Shown: positions 55,135-63,170 of the stretch, one piece after another | Layout of the letters: each line of letters starts with the position of its first letter | Numbering within the stretch: position 1 is the stretch's first letter | Source of the DNA: an uncultured Bacteroidota bacterium | GTDB lineage: Bacteria > Bacteroidota > Bacteroidia > Bacteroidales > UBA12077 | Length of the DNA stretch: 64,000 bases | Assembly (NCBI GenBank): GCA_913055635.1 | Contig: CAJXLK010000002.1 | Span: forward strand, 62,001 to 126,000 | Direction of reading: 5' to 3' | The notes under the pieces: model-generated | What the model was told of the DNA's origin: nothing | What the model saw: the letters and a program-made list of their open reading frames with translations, nothing else | Databases searched by the model: none | Made by a program: the position numbers and the translations under genes

Positions 55135-56336
55135 TCCATAAGATGGCCAACCAGCGAATCATACCCGTAGGTCCCTATCACCCGCTTCAGGAGGAGCCTG
55201 AACTGTTCAAGCTTTACTGTGAAGGGGAAACCGTCAAAGACATCAAATGGGAGACGGGTTACAACCACCGGGGCATCGAAAAGCTCAGTGAAAGCAAAAC
55301 CTTTGAACAGGTCTTCTTCCTGGTAGAACGAATTTGTGGGATTTGCTCCACCTCCCATCCATTTGCCTATGCCAACTGCATGGAAGAGATTGCCCAGGTG
55401 GAGCCCCCCAACCGGGCTAAATATATCCGCTCGATCGTGGGTGAACTCGAGCGCCTGCACAGCCATTATCTGTGGTTGGGCCTGGCCGGTCATTTTTTGG
55501 GCTACAACACCGTGTGGATGTGGGCCTGGAAATACCGCGAGCCCATTTTGGATCTGTTCGAGATCATCTCGGGCAACCGCAACAGTTACGCCATGTTCAA
55601 AATTGGCGGGGTAAGAAGGGATGTCACCGGCGATCAGATCGCACTGGCCCGCAAAACGATGCGTGATCTGAAAAAGAAAAATGACCTGTTGACCAAAGCA
55701 GTCACCGATGACCCGGTGATCCATGCCCGGACCAAAGGGGTGGGTACGCTGACCAAAGCCGATGTGATGGACTATGCAGCCGTGGGGCCCACGGCCCGGG
55801 CTTCAGGCTGGGCAATCGATGTGCGCCGCGATGACCCCTATGCGGCTTATGATATGGTCGACTGGAAGGTGATCACCGCAGACGATGGCGATGTCTTTGC
55901 CAAGACCCAGGTGCGGCTTTTGGAAAACTACGAATCCATCAAGATCATCGAACAGTGCCTCGACGGACTGGAAAAAGAGCCCGAGGGCGACATCGAACTC
56001 AAGGTCAAGGAGATACCCGAGGGAATAGGCACCGGCCGGGCTGAAGCCCCCCGGGGCGAAGTCTTCCACTTTGTCAAAACCGACGGGTCCAATTCACCGG
56101 TACGCCATAAGATCCGAGCGCCCAGCTACGTCAATATTGCCACCTTTAAAAAAGCCTGCGTGGGCCAAACCATCTCCGATGCCACCATCTCACTGGCCGC
56201 CGTCGACCCGTGTTACTGCTGCACCGAACGCATGGCCTTTGCCTATGACTGGCATAGCGGAGACAAAATATATGACGGCAATCAACTGGTGGAACGCTCA
56301 CGCAAAGAAACAGAAAGACTAAAAAACACCCTTTAA
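55131..56336 (+). CDS. [NiFe] hydrogenase large subunit, NuoD/MbhL-like
   Basis: 401-residue catalytic subunit of a group 4 membrane-bound hydrogenase. The N-terminal nickel ligands are Cys69 and Cys72 in ERICGICSTSHPF. The C-terminal pair is Cys361 and Cys364 in DPCYCCTER. All four nickel ligands are thus present, which separates it from complex I NuoD and from Mbx/Mbs-type paralogues that lack them. After Arg367 a 34-residue tail remains (starting MAFAYDW), similar in length and site to the peptide removed from E. coli HycE by HycI. The proteins for maturation are encoded nearby. Reaction: reversible proton reduction to H2 in the cytoplasm. Confidence 0.95.
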   Translation: MIHKMANQRIIPVGPYHPLQEEPELFKLYCEGETVKDIKWETGYNHRGIEKLSESKTFEQVFFLVERICGICSTSHPFAYANCMEEIAQVEPPNRAKYIRSIVGELERLHSHYLWLGLAGHFLGYNTVWMWAWKYREPILDLFEIISGNRNSYAMFKIGGVRRDVTGDQIALARKTMRDLKKKNDLLTKAVTDDPVIHARTKGVGTLTKADVMDYAAVGPTARASGWAIDVRRDDPYAAYDMVDWKVITADDGDVFAKTQVRLLENYESIKIIEQCLDGLEKEPEGDIELKVKEIPEGIGTGRAEAPRGEVFHFVKTDGSNSPVRHKIRAPSYVNIATFKKACVGQTISDATISLAAVDPCYCCTERMAFAYDWHSGDKIYDGNQLVERSRKETERLKNTL

Positions 56337-56346
56337 AACACTGATT

Positions 56347-58209
56347 ATGGAGGCCCTTTACTACATCATCTTTTTACCCATCGTAACCGGAATATTGCTG
56401 TTAATCCTTCCGGAGCGGCTCAAGCCCATCAAGGCAGGAATAACCCTTGTGGTGGCGCTGATGGTCTTGTACATGAGCATCGGGATGTATGGGCAGCACC
56501 CTGAAATCATCTCCCTCCCACTGGTACCAGAAGCCGGGCTCCATAGCAGCTGGATGGCAAAAACCCTGGCGGGTATGAGCCAGTTTATGAGCTTCAACCT
56601 GGATCATCTGGGTCAGTTGATCATCCTGTTTGCCGCGGGGTTTGCCGCAATCATATCCGTCTATTCCCTGATATATGTAACGCCTCAGAAAAAGATCTTT
56701 CATTTCTACCCCTTCTTCCTGATCACCCTGGGTTGTGCGATGGGTGCAGCCCTGGCCGATAACCTGCTTTTGTTCCTGTTCTTCTGGGGTGTTATGGGCT
56801 TCACCCTCTACAAGCTTATCAAAGGGAAGGATCCCAGGAGCTCAGCGGCGGCCAAAAAGACCCTGATCATCGTGGGCGCCTCAGACGGCATTATGATCCT
56901 GGGGGTGGCGATCATTTGGAAACTAACCGGCACCTGGAGCATGAGCCAATTGTCCCTGGCCACCGCCTCTTCCCTGGAAGTGACTGCCTTCATCACCCTG
57001 TTGGTCGGGAGCTTTACCAAAGCAGGGGCTTTCCCCTTTCATTCATGGATCCCCGATTACGGTGAAAATGCACCGCCCCCTTCTTCAGCTTACCTCCCGG
57101 CTTCACTCGATAAACTACTGGGCATCTACTTTTTGGCCCGCATCTGCATAGACCTGTTCCGGGTGAACCCAACCCTGACCCTCATCCTGCTGATCATTGC
57201 CGTGACAACAATCATCATTGCCGTAATGATGGCCCTGATTCAACATAATTTCAAGCGGCTGCTGAGTTTTCACGCCGTATCCCAGGTAGGATACATGGTG
57301 CTGGGCATCGCCCTGGCCACCCCCCTGGGCGTGGCTGCAGGTCTGTTCCATATGGTCAACCACGCCCTCTATAAAAGTGGTTTGTTCCTTTCGGCTGGCA
57401 GCATCCAGGAAAAAACCGGCCAGGTCGACCTGGATCAATTGGGAGGCCTCTCATCCAAAATGCCCGTAACCTTCTTCTCCGCCCTGATATTTGCCCTGGC
57501 CATATCCGGCATCCCGCCCCTTAACGGCTTTGCTTCTAAATGGATGATTTACCAGGGCATCATAGATTTTGGCCAGACAGGTGGCATTGCCAGCCAACTG
57601 TGGATTGTATGGCTGGCCCTGGCTGTTTTGGGTTCCGCATTGACGTTGGCCAGTTTCATCAAATTCATTTCAGGCATTTTCCTGGGAAGAAGAAAGTCCG
57701 CTTTCGACAACCTCAAGGAGGTCAACTTTTTAATGTGGTTCCCAAAACTCCTGCTGGCCCTTACCTGTATAGGCTTTGGTGTGTTCGCCACCAGTTGGGT
57801 GGTACCCCATTTGTTCCAACCCTATACAGGAACCATCGAGTATATCGGGATCTGGGAATCCTCTACGGTCTCATTGCTGGTGGTATTCTCCCTCATCCTG
57901 GGCGGGGTGTTCTATTTGCTGGGCAATGTAAAAAACATGCGCACGGCCGATGCCTTTCTCGGGGGTGAAGCCATCCAGGAAAAAGCCGGTTACCGCGTTA
58001 CCGAATTTTACAACACCGTACGGGAGCTCAGGCCCCTGAAGGGGCTTTACGATAAGGCCGAAAAAAGCTGGTTTGATATCTATTACCTGTTTAAAAACCT
58101 GTTCTACGGGCTTCACTACGTATTCAAAGTCCTCCACACCGGGGTGATGACCACCTATGTGATTTGGATTTTTGCCGGTTTTATCATCATCATGCTTTGG
58201 CTGCTCTAA
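56347..58209 (+). CDS. NuoL/MrpA-like antiporter subunit (additional)
   Basis: 620 residues, polytopic, of the complex I NuoL/M/N and MrpA/D family. Landmarks are the lysine-containing helix LLVGSFTKAGAFPFHSWIPDY, then PPSSAYLPASLDKLLGIYFLARI, RLLSFHAVSQVGYMVLGI, LFHMVNHALYKSGLFLSAGSIQ and SGIPPLNGFASKW. A C-terminal extension of ~130 residues with helices follows. It is distinct from the MrpD-like subunit at 59614-61149, so the complex has two antiporter-like subunits. Confidence 0.92.
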   Translation: MEALYYIIFLPIVTGILLLILPERLKPIKAGITLVVALMVLYMSIGMYGQHPEIISLPLVPEAGLHSSWMAKTLAGMSQFMSFNLDHLGQLIILFAAGFAAIISVYSLIYVTPQKKIFHFYPFFLITLGCAMGAALADNLLLFLFFWGVMGFTLYKLIKGKDPRSSAAAKKTLIIVGASDGIMILGVAIIWKLTGTWSMSQLSLATASSLEVTAFITLLVGSFTKAGAFPFHSWIPDYGENAPPPSSAYLPASLDKLLGIYFLARICIDLFRVNPTLTLILLIIAVTTIIIAVMMALIQHNFKRLLSFHAVSQVGYMVLGIALATPLGVAAGLFHMVNHALYKSGLFLSAGSIQEKTGQVDLDQLGGLSSKMPVTFFSALIFALAISGIPPLNGFASKWMIYQGIIDFGQTGGIASQLWIVWLALAVLGSALTLASFIKFISGIFLGRRKSAFDNLKEVNFLMWFPKLLLALTCIGFGVFATSWVVPHLFQPYTGTIEYIGIWESSTVSLLVVFSLILGGVFYLLGNVKNMRTADAFLGGEAIQEKAGYRVTEFYNTVRELRPLKGLYDKAEKSWFDIYYLFKNLFYGLHYVFKVLHTGVMTTYVIWIFAGFIIIMLWLL

Positions 58210-58228
58210 AAATCAATATAGCGAATAT

Positions 58229-58756
58229 ATGGAAACATTGCTAACCATCATACTGGGATTCATGATCATCGGGGCCATTTATGCCCTTCATGCCAAAGAT
58301 CTGCTTTCAGCAGTGATCGCCCAGGGTATTGTCGGATATGGGCTGGTTATCTGCTTCCTTCATTTGAGTGCCCCGGATCTGGCCATTGTCCAGATCGTGG
58401 TCGAGACCATTACCCTGATCATCATGGTAGCCGTGGTGCTCGACAGCAGCCGCGAAGAAATCAAATCGCCCCCTTCCTGGCGGAGCACCATCAACGTGGT
58501 AGTGGGATTGGTCTTTATCGGCTTCATGCTCTATTTCTTCGATATGGCTACCGCCTCCCTGGAACCCTTTGGGGAACATACCCTGCGCATGTCTCAAACC
58601 TACACCCAGCAGGGGGCGGCCCAAACGGGGGCTGCCAACCTGGTAACAGGAGTATTATGGGACTTCAGGGCTTACGACACCCTGGGTGAAGCCACCATCC
58701 TGTTTACCGCAGCCCTGGGCGTGTTGACCGTGCTGCGCATGAAAGGAAAAAAATAA
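58229..58756 (+). CDS. MbhD-MbhE-type fused Mrp subunit (DUF4040)
   Basis: 175 residues. The first part is a DUF4040/MbhD-like unit with DLLSAVIAQGIVGYGLVICF and DLAIVQIVVETITLIIMV. The second contains VTGVLWDFRAYDTLGEATILFTAALGVLTVLR, the MbhE-like (MrpA C-terminal) motif. These are separate genes in Pyrococcus MBH and joined here. The ATG at 58229 fits the first helix, and the longer frame from 58172 runs back into the preceding gene. Confidence 0.87.
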   Translation: METLLTIILGFMIIGAIYALHAKDLLSAVIAQGIVGYGLVICFLHLSAPDLAIVQIVVETITLIIMVAVVLDSSREEIKSPPSWRSTINVVVGLVFIGFMLYFFDMATASLEPFGEHTLRMSQTYTQQGAAQTGAANLVTGVLWDFRAYDTLGEATILFTAALGVLTVLRMKGKK

Positions 58757-58831
58757 CGGCGGAAGCTGTCCTATAAACAGGGGCCCGCCCAACAAATAAA
58801 AAGCCCGCGAAAACAATAAAATGAAAAACCG

Positions 58832-59272
58832 ATGAAAGGACTCACACCCATTGTAAAAAAAATAGCCCAGCTGATGTGCGGGATGATCTTCATCTATGGC
58901 ATTTACATCGTAGTACACGGACACCTCACACCAGGCGGGGCATTTGCCGGGGGAATTATACTGGCCGGGGCCTTCATCCTGCTGATCCTGGCTTTCGGCA
59001 GCGAGGTGATCAAACTCCGCAAAGAAGAATCAGGCTCTTCTGTCTCGGAAAGCTTATCGCTGCTGGTTACTCTTATTCTGGCCTCAACCGGGCTGCTGAT
59101 CGGAAGCAAGGTCTTTTTTAAAAATTTCCTTCCCCCCGGACAAATCGGACAACTCGTTAGCGCCGGTGCCATTCCCCTCTACAACATCCTGATCGGCATT
59201 GAAGTGGCAGCGGCCATCATTACCATATTTCTGGCTTTAATCATCTTTAAAGAAGAGGAAGAACAACGATGA
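58832..59272 (+). CDS. MrpB/MnhB-like subunit (MbhF)
   Basis: 146 residues. The segment IVKKIAQLMCGMIFIYGIYIVVHGHLTPGGAFAGGIILAGAFI is the MnhB domain signature. Four hydrophobic helices are visible. It is part of the antiporter module. It overlaps the next gene by 4 bp (ATGA). Confidence 0.92.
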   Translation: MKGLTPIVKKIAQLMCGMIFIYGIYIVVHGHLTPGGAFAGGIILAGAFILLILAFGSEVIKLRKEESGSSVSESLSLLVTLILASTGLLIGSKVFFKNFLPPGQIGQLVSAGAIPLYNILIGIEVAAAIITIFLALIIFKEEEEQR

Positions 59273-59610
59273 TCATTTATTTTATGTGTTTTATCCTGTT
59301 TCTGGTGGGTCTTTACGGCATGGTGACCCGACGCAACCTGATCAAAATTGTGATCAGCTTTACCATCATGGAATTCAGTATATTCTTGTTTTTTGCCCTG
59401 ATCGGCTATATTGACCAGGGATATGCCCCCATTTTAAGCCAAAATGTACCGGAACAAGCCACTTTCGTGGATCCACTGCCCCAGGCCATGGTATTGACGG
59501 CCATTGTCATCGGCCTGGCCACCTCGGCCATGCTGCTGGCCATTGCCATCCGGCTCTATAAAAAATACGGAACTTTTAATATAAGGAAAATCAACAATTT
59601 AAGAGGATAA
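59269..59610 (+). CDS. MrpC/MnhC-like subunit (NuoK family)
   Basis: 113 residues with three helices. Conserved parts are LVGLYGMVTRRNLIKIVISFTIMEFSIFLFF and DPLPQAMVLTAIVIGLATSAMLLAIAIRLYKKYG. The acidic residue in the second helix (MEFS) is the NuoK-type proton-path glutamate. It lies within the Mrp gene order B-C-D. Confidence 0.92.
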   Translation: MIIYFMCFILFLVGLYGMVTRRNLIKIVISFTIMEFSIFLFFALIGYIDQGYAPILSQNVPEQATFVDPLPQAMVLTAIVIGLATSAMLLAIAIRLYKKYGTFNIRKINNLRG

Positions 59611-59613
59611 GCT

Positions 59614-61149
59614 ATGACCCATCTGGTACCCTTATATGTGATATTACCCCTGGCTACCGCCTTCCTGATTCCTGTTATCGGGCGGATGGTGAAGGGATTC
59701 CAGAAGACCCTTTTCTCAGCGGTGCTGTTGTTTCTGACCGTTCTAACCTTCTACATCCTCTTTAGCGGGGTGGATCAGCCCGTAGCTTATAAGATTGGCG
59801 GCTGGGAGCCTGTTGCCGGTGTGCCCATCGCCATCTATCTGGTTATGGACGGATTGAGCGCCCTGGTACTTCTTATCATCAGCCTGATCGGATTTCTGGC
59901 AGGTTTTTATGCCATTTCCTACATCAAACGCTATACGGCTGAAAACAATTTTTATGCCCTGCTGGCCCTGATGATAGCTGGAATGAACGGGGTCGTGCTG
60001 ACCGGCGACATGTTTAACCTGTATGTGTTCCTGGAAATTGCCGTAATCGCTTCTTATGCACTGGTGGCTTTCGGCATCGAACGAACCGAGCTGGAGGCTT
60101 CCTTCAAATACCAGGTGCTCGGGGGTGTTGCTTCCCTGTTGATCCTGCTGGGGGTGGCTATGTTGTACTGGAAAACCCAGACCCTCAATATGGCCCATAT
60201 ATCACAGGTGCTAGCCCAGAGTGAAAACAATGCTTTTCTGACCTTTACCCAGATCCTGCTGATCAGCGGCTTCGGACTCAAGGCAGCGATGATCCCTTTT
60301 CATGCCTGGCTGCCCGATGCCCACTCCTCTGCACCTGCCCCGATATCGGCCATGTTATCCGGTGTGCTGATCAAAGCCGTGGGTGTTTATGCCCTGCTGA
60401 GGCTGTTTTTCAATATGTTCGCCATTGATTTCCAAATCAGCCTGGTCATTACCGCCATCGGTACCCTCTCGATGGTGATCGGGGTATTGCTGGCCATCGG
60501 CCAGTGGGACCTCAAACGCCTTCTGGCCTATCACAGCATCAGCCAAATGGGATACGTGGTCATCGGCGTGGGCATGGGGATGATATTGCTGGTGGAAGGC
60601 GGCGATCGTTCAGTGGCTTCCCTGGCTATTGCCGGAGGACTGTTCCATCTGATCAACCATGCCGTCTTTAAAGGTTTACTCTTCCTTAATGCCGGTGCCA
60701 TCGAACACGTCACCGGTACACGAAACCTTAAGATGATGGGCGGGCTGTTCAAAACCCTGCCCGTGACTTCCACCACCTCCCTGGGGGCTTCCCTGTCCAT
60801 CTCCGGTATCCCCCCATTCAACGGATTCTTTAGCAAACTGATCATTATCGTGGCGGCCATCCAGGGAGAATTTTACCTGCTGGCGGCACTCGCCGTGGTG
60901 GTCAGCATCATCACCCTGGCTTCATTCATGAAATTTCAGCGATACGCATTTTTCGATCAGCCCAAATTTTCAAAAAAAATCAGAGAAGTGCCCTTCACGA
61001 TGCGTTTTTCCATGATTGTGCTGGTCATTCTGTGTTTGGGCTTAAGCCTTTTGATTTTCCCGGGGGTAAGAGAAATCATCCTCTCCCCGGCCGTCGACGT
61101 GCTGATGGAAACAACCAATTATGCAACCACGACCTTAACCGGCATGTAA
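59614..61149 (+). CDS. MrpD/MnhD-like antiporter subunit (MbhH)
   Basis: 511 residues, about 14 helices. Landmarks are ILLISGFGLKAAMIPFHAWLPDAHSSAPAPISAMLSGVLIKAVGVYAL, RLLAYHSISQMGYVVIGV, LFHLINHAVFKGLLFLNAGAI and SGIPPFNGFFSKL. Conserved Lys and His residues in these helices form the ion path in relatives. It is the usual MrpD of the module. Confidence 0.94.
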   Translation: MTHLVPLYVILPLATAFLIPVIGRMVKGFQKTLFSAVLLFLTVLTFYILFSGVDQPVAYKIGGWEPVAGVPIAIYLVMDGLSALVLLIISLIGFLAGFYAISYIKRYTAENNFYALLALMIAGMNGVVLTGDMFNLYVFLEIAVIASYALVAFGIERTELEASFKYQVLGGVASLLILLGVAMLYWKTQTLNMAHISQVLAQSENNAFLTFTQILLISGFGLKAAMIPFHAWLPDAHSSAPAPISAMLSGVLIKAVGVYALLRLFFNMFAIDFQISLVITAIGTLSMVIGVLLAIGQWDLKRLLAYHSISQMGYVVIGVGMGMILLVEGGDRSVASLAIAGGLFHLINHAVFKGLLFLNAGAIEHVTGTRNLKMMGGLFKTLPVTSTTSLGASLSISGIPPFNGFFSKLIIIVAAIQGEFYLLAALAVVVSIITLASFMKFQRYAFFDQPKFSKKIREVPFTMRFSMIVLVILCLGLSLLIFPGVREIILSPAVDVLMETTNYATTTLTGM

Positions 61150-61150
61150 T

Positions 61151-61639
61151 ATGAAACGACATCTGGCATTATTCATCCTCACCCTGGTTTTCTGGCTGTT
61201 GATCACCCTTAGCCTTAGCCTGGCCAGTCTGATTACCGGCATCGTGGCCGCCGGGGTGACGACCCTGCTGTTCGGCAAATACTTTGTAAGGAAAGTCGGA
61301 AAATTCCTGGAACCCAAAAGATATGGATGGTTGTTGATCTACATCTTCGTCTTTCTCTGGGAATGTATCAAAGCCAATTTTGATGTGGCCTACCGGGTAT
61401 TGCATCCGGCTATGCCCATCAAACCAGGAATTGTCAGGGTACAACTGGGTATCCAAACCGACCTGGCCCGGACCATGCTGGCCAACTCCATCACCATGAC
61501 CCCGGGGACCATTGCCGTGGATATCATCGGTGATGTGATGTATGTGCACTGGATTTATGTCAGTTCAGAAGATCCCCAGGTATATTCCAGAAAGGTCTCG
61601 GGCCGGTTCGAAAAATACATCGAAAAAATCTTTGAATGA
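61151..61639 (+). CDS. MrpE/MnhE-like subunit (MbhA)
   Basis: 162 residues. The MnhE pattern is ALFILTLVFWLLITLSLS, then a C-terminal soluble part IVRVQLGIQTDLARTMLANSITMTPGTIAVDIIGDVMYVHWI. It begins directly after mnhD. Confidence 0.92.
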   Translation: MKRHLALFILTLVFWLLITLSLSLASLITGIVAAGVTTLLFGKYFVRKVGKFLEPKRYGWLLIYIFVFLWECIKANFDVAYRVLHPAMPIKPGIVRVQLGIQTDLARTMLANSITMTPGTIAVDIIGDVMYVHWIYVSSEDPQVYSRKVSGRFEKYIEKIFE

Positions 61640-61640
61640 T

Positions 61641-61904
61641 ATGGCTTTCTTACACATTTTACTGTACATACAGATCGGACTGAGCGTATTCTGCCTCTAT
61701 CGCATCATCAGGGGGCCCTCGATCGCCGACCGGATGGTGGGGATCGACATCTTCGGCATCCTGGTGGTAGGAATATGCGCCATCCTGGCGGTGGTCACCG
61801 GCAGAACCTTCCTCATTGACATCGGCATTGCCTGGGTGATTCTGAGTTTCATCGGAACCCTGACCCTGGCCAAATACATCAGTGGTAAAAAATTAAACGA
61901 ATGA
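61641..61904 (+). CDS. MrpF/MnhF-like subunit (MbhB)
   Basis: 87 residues, three helices, with the MnhF signature YRIIRGPSIADRMVGIDIFGILVVG. I place the start at the ATG at 61641, immediately after the mnhE stop. The longer frame from 61542 would lie inside mnhE. Confidence 0.92.
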   Translation: MAFLHILLYIQIGLSVFCLYRIIRGPSIADRMVGIDIFGILVVGICAILAVVTGRTFLIDIGIAWVILSFIGTLTLAKYISGKKLNE

Positions 61905-61905
61905 T

Positions 61906-62247
61906 ATGGCAAGTACAATCCTTATTGCTATCGGTGTCCTGTTCAACCTTTTTGGTTGCATAGGACTGATCCGGTTACCGGACGTATACAACAGGCTGCA
62001 GTCAGCCACCAAAACAGTTACCCTGGGAACCTGGAGCATCCTGGTGGGGGTGTTGGTGCGGTACGGTTTTATCGACATCGGGGTGAAAGCCCTGGTTGCC
62101 ATCCCCATCCTGTTCTTTGTAGCCACAGTCTCGGCCCATGCCCTGGTTCGGGGATCACATATTTTCGGCATTCCCCTGGGGAAAAAAAGTGTCCGCGACG
62201 ATTATGAACAGGAAAAAAATAATTCAATGAAAAGCAACGAGCCATGA
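61906..62247 (+). CDS. MrpG/MnhG-like subunit (MbhC)
   Basis: 113 residues, three helices. The MnhG signature is LFNLFGCIGLIRLPDVYNRLQSATKTVTLGT and the end is variable and charged. It completes the Mrp module and overlaps the next gene by 4 bp (ATGA). Confidence 0.92.
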   Translation: MASTILIAIGVLFNLFGCIGLIRLPDVYNRLQSATKTVTLGTWSILVGVLVRYGFIDIGVKALVAIPILFFVATVSAHALVRGSHIFGIPLGKKSVRDDYEQEKNNSMKSNEP

Positions 62248-62864
62248 GATATCCAAAGATTCGTGAATTGAAAGAGGCGGTTACCTCCTTGTTTTCCCCC
62301 GCCTATACCACCTCTTTCCCTAAAAAGGAGCATGTGCCCTTCGAAAAATTCCGGGGCAAGCCGGTGGTGGATGACGAAAATTGCGTGGGATGCGAAACCT
62401 GCGCCAATGTCTGCCCCTCCCTGGCCATCACCTTTGAAGATGACCGCGAGCGAGGGGTACGGGTCATCAAACGGGACTATGGCAAATGCCTTTTTTGCGG
62501 TCAGTGCGAAGAACACTGCATCACCGGCAAAGGGGTGATCCTGTCGGACCAAATATACGACCTCTCGTCTTTTGACAGACAGACCAACGTGGAATATCAG
62601 GAAAAAGAACTGCTGATCTGCAAAAATTGCGGGGCCATCATCACCACCCGCGAACACCTGCTGTTTATGCACCGAAAACTGGGCCCCAAGGCTTTCTCCA
62701 ATATAATGAATTTGAATATGCTCAATGAAAAACTGAAACTGGCCTCGCGCGAAGAAACGCAAGTTGAACTGAGCGAGGATGAACTCAGGCGCCGCGATAT
62801 GTTCAATATCCTCTGCCCCAACTGCCTGCGGGAAGTTCAGTTAAAAGTCTTTTCAGACCGTTGA
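62244..62864 (+). CDS. 4Fe-4S subunit, NuoI/MbhN-like, with extra zinc-ribbon tail
   Basis: 206 residues. Two [4Fe-4S] sites are CVGCETCANVCP (Cys47, 50, 53 and 57) and CLFCGQCEEHC (Cys82, 85, 88 and 92), as in NuoI and MbhN, which accept electrons from ferredoxin. Beyond ~120 an added region carries CKNC (126, 129) and CPNC (191, 194), a probable zinc ribbon with a basic helix between, not found in ordinary NuoI. It is the last structural gene of the hydrogenase operon. Confidence 0.9.
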   Translation: MRYPKIRELKEAVTSLFSPAYTTSFPKKEHVPFEKFRGKPVVDDENCVGCETCANVCPSLAITFEDDRERGVRVIKRDYGKCLFCGQCEEHCITGKGVILSDQIYDLSSFDRQTNVEYQEKELLICKNCGAIITTREHLLFMHRKLGPKAFSNIMNLNMLNEKLKLASREETQVELSEDELRRRDMFNILCPNCLREVQLKVFSDR

Positions 62865-63030
62865 GGGGTTCATTCAGCCTCTTAAGGAGTTATTCAGACT
62901 GGATAAAGGATCATTCAGACCGGGGAAAGGATCATTCAGACCGGGGAAAGGATCATTCAGACCGGAAAAACATTCATTTAGACTGGGAAAAGGTCCATTC
63001 AAACTGGATAAAGGTTCATTCAGAGCGGGG
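62865..63030. repeat. 21-bp minisatellite, GATCATTCAGACCGGGGAAAG type
   Basis: About eight units, period 21 bp, vary around TCATTCAGACCGGGGAAAG. They directly follow the stop codon of the NuoI-like gene. Because the period is a multiple of three the plus strand stays open and encodes heptapeptides of the KDHSDRG type. The only start is a TTG overlapping the previous stop, so a noncoding array is preferred. Confidence 0.8.
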
Positions 63031-63170
63031 AAACAACCAACAAGAGCGCAAGGGGGTGGATTGAGTGGGGTTTATTAAAAGCTGTTTTGATCAACCACTT
63101 CATTGATCGGCATCCTAAAAAAATCCCTGAAAAGGAGGTTCATACGCCTCCATTTAAAGAGGTCTCAACC
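63031..63170. other. Remainder of the gap before the maturation protease gene
   Basis: With the 21-bp array this completes a 306-bp gene-free gap. No terminator was recognised. A possible purine-rich ribosome site (AAAGGAGG at 63130-63137) is too far (34 bp) from the ATG to be used by it. Confidence 0.5.

Noticed and set aside
50978-62864. Respiratory complex I or the Mbx/Mbs sulfane reductase
   Set aside because: The NuoD-like subunit keeps all four nickel-binding cysteines and a cleavable tail, hyp genes and a maturation protease are alongside, and the NuoE/F/G genes are missing.
62861-63064. 67-codon frame of heptapeptide repeats
   Set aside because: It needs a TTG start overlapping the previous stop, and the open frame is explained by a 21-bp repeat period. 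Kept as a finding, not as a gene.
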